NCBI GenBank assembly: GCA_947629785.1
Contig: CANRFB010000021.1
Location: 1-41,511 of the forward strand
From: an uncultured Clostridia bacterium
Lineage (GTDB): Bacteria > Bacillota > Clostridia > Oscillospirales > Ruminococcaceae
Length of the DNA stretch: 41,511 nt
Direction: 5' to 3'
A program made the position numbers and the translations under genes. This document shows, piece by piece, positions 17,198 through 24,374 of this stretch; within the stretch, counting starts at the first letter, position 1, and every line of letters starts with the position of its first letter. The notes beneath the pieces are model-generated. The model searched no databases. It worked only from the letters and a program-made list of their open reading frames with translations, and was not told the DNA's origin.

Positions 17198-17683
17198 ATG
17201 CTGAATGTGAACATTATTGCGGTGGGGAAATTAAAGGAAAGCTATCTGCGGGACGCCTGCGGGGAATATTCCAAGCGTTTGGGAGCGTTCTGCAAATTGA
17301 ATATTATCGAGCTTCCCGAAAGCAGACTTCCCGATTTCCCGTCGCCCAAAGAGATAGAAAACGCACTTGCCGCCGAGGGAAAGCTAATGCTTCCGCTTGT
17401 TTCCGCGAAGAACTGTTTCAGCATAGCAATGTGCATTGAGGGGAAGCAGTTCCCCTCGGAGAAGTTTGCGGAAAAGCTTGGGAAAATTTCCGTTGACGGG
17501 AAAAGCGTACTTAACGTAGTTATAGGCAGTTCCTGCGGCATTTCCGAGGAGATAAAAGCGGTGTGTGACCTGCGGCTTTCCATGTCGGAAATGACGTTCC
17601 CGCATCAGCTTGCTCGGGTAATGGTCCTTGAACAGCTTTACCGCGGTTTTATGATACTTAACGGATACAAATACCACAAATGA
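17198..17683 (+). CDS. rlmH: 23S rRNA (pseudouridine1915-N3)-methyltransferase RlmH
   Basis: SPOUT-class methyltransferase that methylates pseudouridine 1915 in helix 69 of 23S rRNA. The 161-residue protein starts MLNVNIIAVGKLKESYLRD and ends with the family hallmark: VIGSSCGISEEI (knot glycine loop, here GSSCG rather than GGSxG) and MTFPHQLARVMVLEQLYR...YKYHK. I chose the ATG at 17198, with GAGG seven bases upstream, because the upstream in-frame start at 17084 lies inside walJ. The TGA stop abuts a copy of the dispersed GAGTTAA repeat (from 17684), which seems to have inserted exactly at the gene end. Confidence 0.95.
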   Translation: MLNVNIIAVGKLKESYLRDACGEYSKRLGAFCKLNIIELPESRLPDFPSPKEIENALAAEGKLMLPLVSAKNCFSIAMCIEGKQFPSEKFAEKLGKISVDGKSVLNVVIGSSCGISEEIKAVCDLRLSMSEMTFPHQLARVMVLEQLYRGFMILNGYKYHK

Positions 17684-17868
17684 GAGTGGAGAGTTAAGAG
17701 TGGAGAGTTGAGATATTACAGTAACGTTTATATCTTCGGTTTCAATGCTTTTGTAGATTTAACTTTACTTTATCTCACGGCAGGTATTAATTTGAAAATA
17801 ACTAAATAAAGCCTGAAAGGGTGCAGGCTCAGCCTGCTCTCAACTCTCAACTCTTAACTCTTAACTCT
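17684..17868. repeat. Dispersed heptamer-bounded repeat, copy 1
   Basis: Begins with GAGAGTT/GAGTTAA-type heptamers right after the rlmH stop and ends with the complementary heptamers (CTCAACTCTTAACTC). The first 30 bases of the interior (ATATTACAGTAACG...) match copies 2 and 3; the rest differs. A palindrome GCAGGCTCAGCCTGC lies at 17823-17837 just before the right end. No ORF inside. Confidence 0.75.
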
Positions 17869-17887
17869 ATAAGAAAGGGTGATTGTG

Positions 17888-18487
17888 ATGATGACTATTC
17901 TTTATGAAGTGGGAAATAAGCTTTATATCAATCTTACAAACCGCTGTCCCTGCAACTGCACTTTCTGCATAAGGCAGAACGGCGACGGCGCATACGGTTC
18001 GGACAGCCTGTGGCTCGACCGCGAACCCGCCGCGGACGAAGTTATTTCCGCAATTGAAAATACCGATATGTCAAAGTATGCGGAAGTGGTTTTCTGCGGC
18101 TACGGCGAGCCTATGGAACGTCCCGACGATGTGGCGTATATAGGACGTTTCATAAAGGACAATTATAAAATTCCCGTAAGACTGAATACCAACGGTCTGG
18201 GGGATAAGATAAACGAACGCCCCACCGCGGAACTTCTTGACGGCGCGGTGGATACCGTCTCAATTTCGCTGAATCAGTGCAATTCCGAAAAATACAACGC
18301 AGTGACCCGCCCGAAATGGGAGGACGCTTTCGAGGCTATGATAGCATTTGCCGCGGACTGTAAGAAATATGTTCCGAAAGTAATGTTCACGGTGGTGGAC
18401 GTTATCCCGCAAGAGGATATAAGCCGCTGCAAAGCCGTGGCTATGTCGCTGGGTATAGAATTAAGGGTGAGGAAATATGACGGATAA
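17888..18487 (+). CDS. Radical SAM protein, TatD-linked family
   Basis: 199 residues. The iron-sulfur motif CPCNCTFC (Cys20, Cys24, Cys27, spacing CX3CX2C) is followed by the glycine-rich SAM-binding stretch EVVFCGYGEP and by RLNTNGLGD. This resembles the small radical SAM family often encoded with TatD nucleases; TatD itself is not here. The reaction is unknown. Of several close start codons (17879, 17885, 17888, 17891), the ATG at 17888 has the best distance to AAGAAAGGG. The 3' end overlaps the mntA-like gene by 11 bases, so translation is probably coupled. It stands immediately after the dispersed repeat, which must carry or lie downstream of its promoter; none was recognised. Confidence 0.82.
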   Translation: MMTILYEVGNKLYINLTNRCPCNCTFCIRQNGDGAYGSDSLWLDREPAADEVISAIENTDMSKYAEVVFCGYGEPMERPDDVAYIGRFIKDNYKIPVRLNTNGLGDKINERPTAELLDGAVDTVSISLNQCNSEKYNAVTRPKWEDAFEAMIAFAADCKKYVPKVMFTVVDVIPQEDISRCKAVAMSLGIELRVRKYDG

Positions 18488-18776
18488 AAAATATGATATT
18501 CCGCCGAAAGCCGCCGAGGATATTTCACTTTATGCGGAAAAATACGGCGTAAATAAAGTGATACTTTTCGGCTCGCGGGCAAGAGGTACTAACCGTGAAA
18601 GAAGCGATATTGATATTGCAGTCACGGGCGGGAATTTCAGAGAATTTTCCTATGCTATGGACGAATATGCAAGGACGCTCCTGAATTTTGATGTAGTAGA
18701 TCTGGACGGAGGAGTTTCGGAAGAACTTTTGTCCGAAATAAAAAAGGACGGTGTGGTGATATATGAAAAAGTATGA
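18477..18776 (+). CDS. mntA: MntA-like minimal nucleotidyltransferase (antitoxin of HEPN/MNT pair)
   Basis: 99 residues. The nucleotidyltransferase signature FGSRARGTNRERSDIDIAV has Gly32-Ser33, ten residues, then Asp44-x-Asp46, the exact GSX10DXD pattern. A third acidic residue is likely in NFDVVDLD. Characterised MntA antitoxins use ATP to add AMP units to a tyrosine in the HepT toxin, blocking its RNase activity. The gene overlaps the radical SAM gene upstream by 11 bases and the HEPN gene downstream by 14, the usual compact toxin-antitoxin layout. Start ATG follows GGTGAGGAAAT. Confidence 0.9.
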   Translation: MTDKKYDIPPKAAEDISLYAEKYGVNKVILFGSRARGTNRERSDIDIAVTGGNFREFSYAMDEYARTLLNFDVVDLDGGVSEELLSEIKKDGVVIYEKV

Positions 18777-19158
18777 TAATTTCTGCAAGTCCCTTGAAAA
18801 TCTTAAAGAATGCAAGGAAATACAAGAGCCTTATTCTAACGTTGAACTTATGGGCATAACAGGTCTGTTTTCTTTGTGTTTTGAAATGTCATGGAAACTT
18901 ATAAAGGAACTTCTTGAATATCACGGATATTTTACACAAAAGACAGGCTCTCCGAGAATGATATTAAAAACCGCTTTTGAATGGGGAATGATAAGCAGCG
19001 AGGAATTGTGGATGGAAATTCTCGATACAAGAAATTTGCTTTCTCACGTATATGACGAGGAAAAAGCCGAAAGTTCCATAGAAAGAATAAAAACGGACTT
19101 TATTCCCGCTTTTGAGGAATTGAAACGGGAAATAGACGATAAATGGCTGAACGGCTGA
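18763..19158 (+). CDS. hepT: HepT-like HEPN protein (HI0074 type), probable RNase toxin
   Basis: 131 residues, all-helical. The motif DTRNLLSHVYDEE contains Arg90, His95 and Tyr97, the RX4HXY arrangement in which Arg and His form the RNase site and Tyr is the residue modified by MntA. The sequence LFSLCFEMSWKLIKELLEYHG is typical of HI0074-type members, once annotated as substrate-binding subunits of nucleotidyltransferases. It overlaps mntA by 14 bases. Together they form a type VII toxin-antitoxin pair. Toxicity is inferred from the motif; some HI0074-like proteins may have other roles. Confidence 0.88.
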   Translation: MKKYDNFCKSLENLKECKEIQEPYSNVELMGITGLFSLCFEMSWKLIKELLEYHGYFTQKTGSPRMILKTAFEWGMISSEELWMEILDTRNLLSHVYDEEKAESSIERIKTDFIPAFEELKREIDDKWLNG

Positions 19159-19183
19159 AATATTTTGCAAAGGAGTAATCACA

Positions 19184-20191
19184 ATGGAATTTTACGCAAG
19201 AAAAGCTATGCATAAGGGCATCGAAGCGGTGGAACTCGCCGCCGGCGGCTATTACGCCGTTGTTGCGCCGCAGATAGGCACTAACGTCCTCAGACTGCGG
19301 GACAACGAAAAGGGCATAGAGGTTTTCCGCTATAAGGACGAGACTTCTATTGCCGAAATTATGAATTCCACGGAAGTGTGGGGACTTCCCACGCTGTACC
19401 TGCCTAACCGCTTTGACGGGGGCTTGCTGAAAACTTCCGACGGCGAATATCATCTTCCTGTCAATGAGGGGAAATTCGGCAACCATCTCCACGGCTTCCT
19501 GCAGAAAAGAGCGCACAAGATAACCGCTCTTGCCGCCGAGGACGGAAAAGCATATGTTACCACGGAATTCGTCTATGACGAGAACGACTTCTTCTTTACC
19601 TGTTTCCCCGTAAAATTTACCGCTCGGATAACAATTGAACTTTCCGGAAACGGCATGAAACATACCATTTCCCTGACAAACGATTCCGACAGAATGCTTC
19701 CCATATCAATTGCAACTCACACGACTATAAACGCGCCTTTCGTTGACGGCGGAAAGCTTGAAAATATCCGATTGCAGGTTCCTGCCGTTCAGAGGATAAT
19801 TTTCGACAAACGCCGCTGGCTTCCCACGGGCGAACAGCGCGCTCTTGACAAGAACGACAAGAAATATCTTGAGGGCACGAAATGCCCCGTTCTGCGGGAC
19901 ATCTGCAACGATATGTTCACTGCGGGAACGGTAAAGCTTGACGGCGAGGACTTCCACGGCTGCATTATGACCGACATAGAAAGCGGAAAACGTCTTTGCT
20001 ATGAATCGGACGAGAATTACAAATTCTGGATAATCTGGAATGACCGAGGCTTCAAGAATTATTTCTGCCCCGAACCCATGACCGCGCAGGTAAACGCTCC
20101 CAATCTTGATATGCCCCGTGAGGAAAGCGGCTACACGGAAATTTCCAAGGGCGAAACTTACACCGCTACGCAGAGATTCTTTACCAAGTGA
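19184..20191 (+). CDS. Aldose 1-epimerase (GalM)-like protein
   Basis: 335 residues with a galactose-mutarotase-like beta-sandwich pattern: YLPNRFDGG, NHLHGFLQ (His in the place of the first catalytic His), SIATHTTINAPF (second His) and CPEPMTAQVNAPNL, where a Glu acts as base in the family. It probably interconverts sugar anomers or binds a phosphorylated sugar in the cytoplasm; the substrate is unknown. No signal peptide. Start ATG after AAAGGAGTAATC, 25 bases behind hepT. The yfcE gene follows after 10 bases, so the two are likely cotranscribed. Confidence 0.85.
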   Translation: MEFYARKAMHKGIEAVELAAGGYYAVVAPQIGTNVLRLRDNEKGIEVFRYKDETSIAEIMNSTEVWGLPTLYLPNRFDGGLLKTSDGEYHLPVNEGKFGNHLHGFLQKRAHKITALAAEDGKAYVTTEFVYDENDFFFTCFPVKFTARITIELSGNGMKHTISLTNDSDRMLPISIATHTTINAPFVDGGKLENIRLQVPAVQRIIFDKRRWLPTGEQRALDKNDKKYLEGTKCPVLRDICNDMFTAGTVKLDGEDFHGCIMTDIESGKRLCYESDENYKFWIIWNDRGFKNYFCPEPMTAQVNAPNLDMPREESGYTEISKGETYTATQRFFTK

Positions 20192-20201
20192 GGAAATTCC
20201 C

Positions 20202-20750
20202 ATGAAATTGATGTTTGCGTCGGATATTCACGGCTGTGCGGAAAGCTGTAAGCTTATGCTGGAACGCTTTGACGAGGAAAAGGCGGATAAGCTTTTCCTG
20301 CTGGGGGATATTCTTTACCACGGACCGAGGAACGATCTTCCTGCCGCATATGCGCCGAAAGAAGTAATTTCCATGCTGAACGCTCGGAAAGACAAGCTTT
20401 TCTGCGTCCGCGGGAACTGCGATACGGAAGTTGACCAGATGGTTCTGGAATTCCCCATAATGGCGGAATATGCCCTGCTTTTCCTTGAGGGACGGACGGT
20501 TTTTCTCACTCACGGTCATAAATTCAATACTCAGAACCCGCCCGCGCTCCGGAAAGGCGACATACTTCTTCACGGGCATACGCACATTATGACGATAGAC
20601 GATTCACGGGAGTATGTTTATCTGAACCCCGGGTCGGTTTCCCTGCCAAAGGAAGAAAATCCCAGAAGCTATATGATTTATGACGGCGGGGAATTCGTTC
20701 TTAAATCGTTAAAAGCCGAAAGGTTACAAAACGGTTACAAAATCCGCTGA
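20202..20750 (+). CDS. yfcE: YfcE-family phosphodiesterase (metallophosphoesterase)
   Basis: 182 residues, the normal size of YfcE. Calcineurin-like metal-binding motifs are complete: ASDIHG, LGDILYHGP, VRGNCD, THGH and HGHTHI. Members hydrolyse phosphodiesters with manganese; the cellular substrate is unclear. Start ATG at 20202 after GTGAGGAAA; an in-frame upstream codon at 20106 lies in the epimerase gene. A WalR-box-like site on the opposite strand overlaps its last codons and belongs to the promoter region of the next gene. Confidence 0.92.
   Translation: MKLMFASDIHGCAESCKLMLERFDEEKADKLFLLGDILYHGPRNDLPAAYAPKEVISMLNARKDKLFCVRGNCDTEVDQMVLEFPIMAEYALLFLEGRTVFLTHGHKFNTQNPPALRKGDILLHGHTHIMTIDDSREYVYLNPGSVSLPKEENPRSYMIYDGGEFVLKSLKAERLQNGYKIR
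20723..20739 (-). promoter_or_regulatory. WalR-box-like site, reverse orientation
   Basis: Read on the minus strand: TGTAAC-N5-TGTAAC, a perfect match to the WalR/YycF consensus TGTWAH-N5-TGTWAH. It overlaps the last codons of yfcE, 61 bp upstream of the -35 box of the surface protein promoter. Confidence 0.6.
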
Positions 20751-20762
20751 AAATCCGATTTT

Positions 20763-20779
20763 TGTTACCGAATTGTTAC
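20763..20779 (+). promoter_or_regulatory. WalR-box-like site upstream of the surface protein promoter
   Basis: TGTTAC-N5-TGTTAC fits TGTWAH-N5-TGTWAH exactly and ends 20 bp before the -35 box. With the inverted site at 20723-20739 it forms a large imperfect inverted repeat. Confidence 0.65.
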
Positions 20780-20799
20780 CTTTTGAAGCCGTTTTTTTA

Positions 20800-20828
20800 T
20801 TGACAAACGGGTAATTTAGTGGTACAAT
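20800..20828 (+). promoter_or_regulatory. SigA-type promoter of the surface protein gene
   Basis: TTGACA (20800-20805), 17 bp, TACAAT (20823-20828). Confidence 0.8.
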
Positions 20829-20863
20829 GTATTTAAAGATTAAAAACAGAGGAGGAAATCTGT

Positions 20864-22630
20864 ATGGCAAAGATTTTCAAATCCCTGCTCAGCGCATTTC
20901 TGGCTGTATTTATGGTCGTGTCGCTGATGGCTGTACCGTCATCGGCAATATCCATAAGCAAAAGTTCAGTTACGCTGACAAAGGGTTATCAGACAACGCT
21001 TTCCGTATCGGGAACTTCCAAGACCGTTACATGGTCTACGGGAGATAAGTCCATCGCTACCGTAACTTCCAAAGGCAAGGTAGTGGGCAAAGCTCCGGGA
21101 AGTACATACATTTACGCGAAAGTCGGCGGAAACACCCTGAAATGCAAGGTCACGGTAGTTGCCGCAAAGATCAGCTCAAGCACATCAAGAATAGTATTTG
21201 ACAAAAAGGGTCAGACAAAAACCATCACCGTGACTATCAAAGGAAGTCACAGCGGCGTAACGGCAGGAACAACAAACAAGAAAGTTGCTTCCGCTTCATG
21301 GGTAAAGCCCGTTTCTTGGGACGGCAACGATGTAAAACTCAAAGTTACCGCTCAGGGCGAGGGAACTGCAAGAATAAAGGTTTACCTTAAAAATTATTCT
21401 TCTTCCTGCTACAAATACATTGACATTCAGGTCGGTGACGATGATGATGACGATTATAACAACAATAACAACAATAACAATAATAACAATTCGTCAAACA
21501 ATTCTATATCTATAGTTCCTATAAGCAGGACTTTAAGCGTTGCCGCAGGCGGAACACAGACGCTTCAGGTTTATTGCACAAATCAGGCAAATATGGCATA
21601 TTCGCTAAGTGACTCCACTGTTGCTTCCGTAACCCCTGCTACCAATTACAATGAAAACAGGAACTTTACGATAAAGGGACTTAAGGGCGGAAATACTACA
21701 CTCAGATTCTATGATAAGAATAATACAAAATACTATGTTGATGTTGTTATAACCGTAGTCAACAGTGAGTATTACACGGTTTATTCGACGACCCCGACAA
21801 AGCAGCTCCAGAGCGACCGCATAGTTCAGATACCCTATTCCAACATGACATATTATATGCTTGCACCGTATAATTACGATCCTGCACTGGTAAATACAGC
21901 GGCGGCTCAGTATTTCAATTATTATCCTTATTATCAGGTTTATACAAAGATACCGTCACGTCAGGCAGCTTCCGATACTTATAAAGAGTTTTTGAATTCA
22001 AATACCAGTTATACATACGGTTCAAGATATGTACTGCTTCCCGCAAATTATGACGAGGTTGAATACAATACCGTAAAGGCACAGTATAACAATTATTTTG
22101 AATACTGGACGGTTTATTCTAAAGAGCCTACAAAGCCTAATCAGTGGGATTATCTGATCCAGTGGCAGCTTACCGATCCAAAGACCGGAAAGTATTATGA
22201 CAGATACATGATAGTTCCGTACAATGACTATGATACCGACCGCATTGATGAAATAAAGAATAAGGACATCAGTAATAACAGTGCATATCAGCAATATGTA
22301 GTATATACAAATATGCCGAATGTCAACAGTTCCACCGATGTAGTTGTTAATTTCAGATACAACAATCAGGACAGATGGCTGGTAGTTCCGAGAAGCAACA
22401 CCCTTGCAGGTTACGCAAAGGCAAACGACACTATTTATAATTACACAAAATTATATGAGTATAATGTTGTTTACACTACAAGACCCACAGCCGGCGATGG
22501 CGAAGAAGTAAGAGATTTTGTAAACGGCAATACCACATACTATGTTCTTCTGAAGAAAGACGAGAACAATACTTCTGCGGGAAGCGTTTACAATTACCAG
22601 AACTATGCTAACGGCATAAAAGAAGGCTAA
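20864..22630 (+). CDS. Secreted Ig-like (Big_2) protein with five tyrosine-rich repeats
   Basis: 588 residues. A Sec signal peptide (cleavage after about residue 28, PSSA) precedes a bacterial Ig-like Big_2 domain (about 29-100; TWSTGDKSIATVTSKGKVVG), a second beta domain (about 101-190), an Asp tract then an Asn tract (about 192-209), and another Ig-like domain (about 214-298). The rest (302-588) consists of five tandem units of about 55-60 residues, each with a core such as YYTVYSTTPT, a conserved NTxYYxLxP-like strand and a Tyr/Asn-rich end (AQYFNYYPYYQ, AQYNNYFEYW). There is no sortase motif, membrane anchor or catalytic motif. AGAGGAGG precedes the ATG. WalR-type sites upstream suggest control with the cell envelope. 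Probably a wall- or carbohydrate-binding surface protein; function unknown. Confidence 0.85.
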   Translation: MAKIFKSLLSAFLAVFMVVSLMAVPSSAISISKSSVTLTKGYQTTLSVSGTSKTVTWSTGDKSIATVTSKGKVVGKAPGSTYIYAKVGGNTLKCKVTVVAAKISSSTSRIVFDKKGQTKTITVTIKGSHSGVTAGTTNKKVASASWVKPVSWDGNDVKLKVTAQGEGTARIKVYLKNYSSSCYKYIDIQVGDDDDDDYNNNNNNNNNNNSSNNSISIVPISRTLSVAAGGTQTLQVYCTNQANMAYSLSDSTVASVTPATNYNENRNFTIKGLKGGNTTLRFYDKNNTKYYVDVVITVVNSEYYTVYSTTPTKQLQSDRIVQIPYSNMTYYMLAPYNYDPALVNTAAAQYFNYYPYYQVYTKIPSRQAASDTYKEFLNSNTSYTYGSRYVLLPANYDEVEYNTVKAQYNNYFEYWTVYSKEPTKPNQWDYLIQWQLTDPKTGKYYDRYMIVPYNDYDTDRIDEIKNKDISNNSAYQQYVVYTNMPNVNSSTDVVVNFRYNNQDRWLVVPRSNTLAGYAKANDTIYNYTKLYEYNVVYTTRPTAGDGEEVRDFVNGNTTYYVLLKKDENNTSAGSVYNYQNYANGIKEG

Positions 22631-22635
22631 ATAAC

Positions 22636-22664
22636 AAAGGCGTCGGGAATTTCCGGCGCCTTTT
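22636..22664 (+). terminator. Terminator of the surface protein gene
   Basis: AAAGGCG and CGCCTTTT flank a nearly paired inner stem (CGGG/CCGG); the right arm runs into TTTT. Confidence 0.75.
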
Positions 22665-22670
22665 GTATGT

Positions 22671-22704
22671 AAAAACCGGTTTCCGAAGTGTGAAACCGGT
22701 TTTT
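22671..22704 (-). terminator. Terminator of metA (possibly bidirectional)
   Basis: A perfect 13-bp inverted repeat, AAAAACCGGTTTC (22671-22683) with its complement at 22692-22704 and an 8-nt loop, lies just past the metA stop; A- and T-runs allow termination in both directions. Confidence 0.8.
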
Positions 22705-22707
22705 GCT

Positions 22708-23634
22708 TTAATTGAGAGGTTCAAGGGTATCAAGGTCGTAGGGCGTTTTCTGATAAACGCAGTAGTTAAGCCAGTTGGAGAATATCAGATTTGCGTGGGC
22801 GCGCCAGATAAAATTCGGCGGCTGGGACGGGTCGTCATATGGGAAATAGTTCTTGGGAACGGCTATATCAAGCCCTTTGTCCTTGTCGCGGAAATATTCC
22901 CCCGCAAGGGTCATGCGGTCATATTCAAAATGCCCCATAAAGAAAAACTGTCTTTCGGCAGCGTCCGCGATTATGCTGACTCCCGCTTCTTTGGAAGATG
23001 CAAGGATCTGGAGTTTGTCCACCTTTTCCACGTCCTCGCGGTGTATTTCGGTGTGGCGGGAATGGGGAACATAGAATTTTTCGTCAAATCCGCGGAGAAG
23101 CGGGTAATTTGTAACTTCCGCCTTGTGGGGGAATATCCCGAACATCTTCCGCGGCAGGTCATATTTTGGTATTCCGTAATGGAAATACAGCCCCGCCTGC
23201 GCTCCCCAACAGATATGCAGAACGGAGTATACGTTGGAACGGGACCATTCCATAATTCCGCAGAGTTCGTTCCAGTAGTCCACTTCCTCGAAAGGCAGAT
23301 GTTCTATGGGCGCGCCCGTAATTATCATTCCGTCGAAGCGCTGGTCTTTCACATCGGCAAAGGTTTTGTAGAATTTAGTAAGATGTTCTTGGGAAGTGGT
23401 TTTCGTGACGTGGCTTGCCATCTGGATAAGTTCCACGTCCACCTGCAAAGGCGTATTTGAAAGCAGACGAAGTATCTGTGTTTCGGTCTCTATCTTCTTG
23501 GGCATAAGGTTTACAATTGCGATTTTCAGCGGACGAATATCCTGATGTGAGGCAACATTGTGGGTCATTACGAAGATATTTTCCTGATTGAGAACTGCAA
23601 AAGCAGGGAGATTATTTGGGATATTAATGGGCAT
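22708..23634 (-). CDS. metA: Homoserine O-acyltransferase MetA, probably acetyl-CoA specific
   Basis: Acylates homoserine in the first dedicated step of methionine synthesis. 308 residues beginning [12 protein letters not shown], with [14 protein letters not shown], the catalytic Cys142 in HICWGAQAG, and His235 and Glu237 in FMGHFEYDR. Residue 111 is Glu ([13 protein letters not shown]). In characterised homologues Glu111 goes with acetyl-CoA and Gly111 with succinyl-CoA, so this is predicted to be a homoserine O-acetyltransferase despite the MetA fold. The start overlaps the upstream lipoprotein gene by 11 bases, so the two are translationally linked. No SAM riboswitch is visible upstream of the pair. 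Confidence 0.94.
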   Translation of the reverse strand: MPINIPNNLPAFAVLNQENIFVMTHNVASHQDIRPLKIAIVNLMPKKIETETQILRLLSNTPLQVDVELIQMASHVTKTTSQEHLTKFYKTFADVKDQRFDGMIITGAPIEHLPFEEVDYWNELCGIMEWSRSNVYSVLHICWGAQAGLYFHYGIPKYDLPRKMFGIFPHKAEVTNYPLLRGFDEKFYVPHSRHTEIHREDVEKVDKLQILASSKEAGVSIIADAAERQFFFMGHFEYDRMTLAGEYFRDKDKGLDIAVPKNYFPYDDPSQPPNFIWRAHANLIFSNWLNYCVYQKTPYDLDTLEPLN

Positions 23635-24193
23635 TTTCTGTTCCTCCGTTGGAAGTATTTGTATCCGCTTCCGTTTCGCTGCTGAATACGGGGGCGGTGT
23701 CCGCGGAAATTTTTCCCGAAACGGCGGTATCTGCGGACGGAACGGTCAGTTTTATCCTCTCTGACGCGGAAGTTTCGGAAATCTTGGTGCTTTCCGCCGT
23801 TTCCGACTGTCCGGACGATTGCTGCGCGGAACTATCGGAAACAGCTGTTTCGGGAGCGGCTGTAGTTTCGGTGAACGGCACGGCGGTTTCGGGCAGGACA
23901 GTATCTGCGGCGACAGGCGCGGCGGAAAAGTTATCCTGCATAGGCGGAGCGGTGACGGCGGTGTCTGCGGAAACTCCGCCTACGGCAAATACGCCGCCGC
24001 TTTCGGAAGCTTTTGTGCGGGTGGCGGCATATTCGCTGTATGTATCGGGGGGAAGCGTTTCCCGCTTCATAGTACCGGTAGTAAGGTATGGTATCGGTTC
24101 GGTATATACCACCGTCCGCGAAGATGTTCTTTTACAGGCTGACAAAGTCAGCGCAGTTACTGCCGCAAGGGCAAAATAGCAATATCTTTTCAT
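23624..24193 (-). CDS. Low-complexity lipoprotein upstream of metA
   Basis: 189 residues. Signal peptide with lipobox LSAC (Cys20), then a mature region almost free of hydrophobic structure and rich in Ala, Thr, Ser, Glu and Val ([18 protein letters not shown] and similar), with no recognisable domain. A long opposite-strand frame exists because of codon bias, but this strand has the lipoprotein signal, a promoter and overlap with metA. The ATG stands only 8 bases after the -10 box and no ribosome binding site fits, so the mRNA may be leaderless. It may be a cell-surface spacer or stalk protein; function unknown. Confidence 0.7.
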   Translation of the reverse strand: MKRYCYFALAAVTALTLSACKRTSSRTVVYTEPIPYLTTGTMKRETLPPDTYSEYAATRTKASESGGVFAVGGVSADTAVTAPPMQDNFSAAPVAADTVLPETAVPFTETTAAPETAVSDSSAQQSSGQSETAESTKISETSASERIKLTVPSADTAVSGKISADTAPVFSSETEADTNTSNGGTENAH

Positions 24194-24201
24194 AATACAC
24201 T

Positions 24202-24230
24202 ATTATAGCACAAAGCCGTTTGTTTTGCAA
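24202..24230 (-). promoter_or_regulatory. Promoter of the lipoprotein-metA pair
   Basis: On the minus strand: TTGCAA (24225-24230), 17 bp, TATAAT (24202-24207). The predicted transcription start falls within a base or two of the ATG at 24193. Confidence 0.65.
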
Positions 24231-24374
24231 GCATAAATTAAGGCGGAGCGGAATATAAAAGTTCACAAAATATTTACATATATAATTTGCGGAAAAATGT
24301 TTTAATTTGTGATTATTTGTTGTATAATGAATGTGTATGACGTTTTGAAGAATTCTGCGGAAAGGGGAAGAAGT

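Noticed and set aside
17684-17868. Repeated heptamers that resemble a CRISPR-like or direct-repeat array
   Set aside because: Units are 7 bases, contiguous and without spacers, in two complementary blocks around a shared interior; no cas genes are near.
21452-21490. Poly-Asn tract as a recombination or phase-variation tract
   Set aside because: Codons AAC and AAT alternate, so the DNA is not a perfect short repeat long enough to slip readily; it is an ordinary low-complexity linker.
23649-24179. 176-codon open frame on the + strand opposite the lipoprotein gene
   Set aside because: It has no ribosome binding site or recognisable signal, and its composition mirrors the biased codons of the minus-strand gene, which has a lipobox, promoter and overlap with metA.
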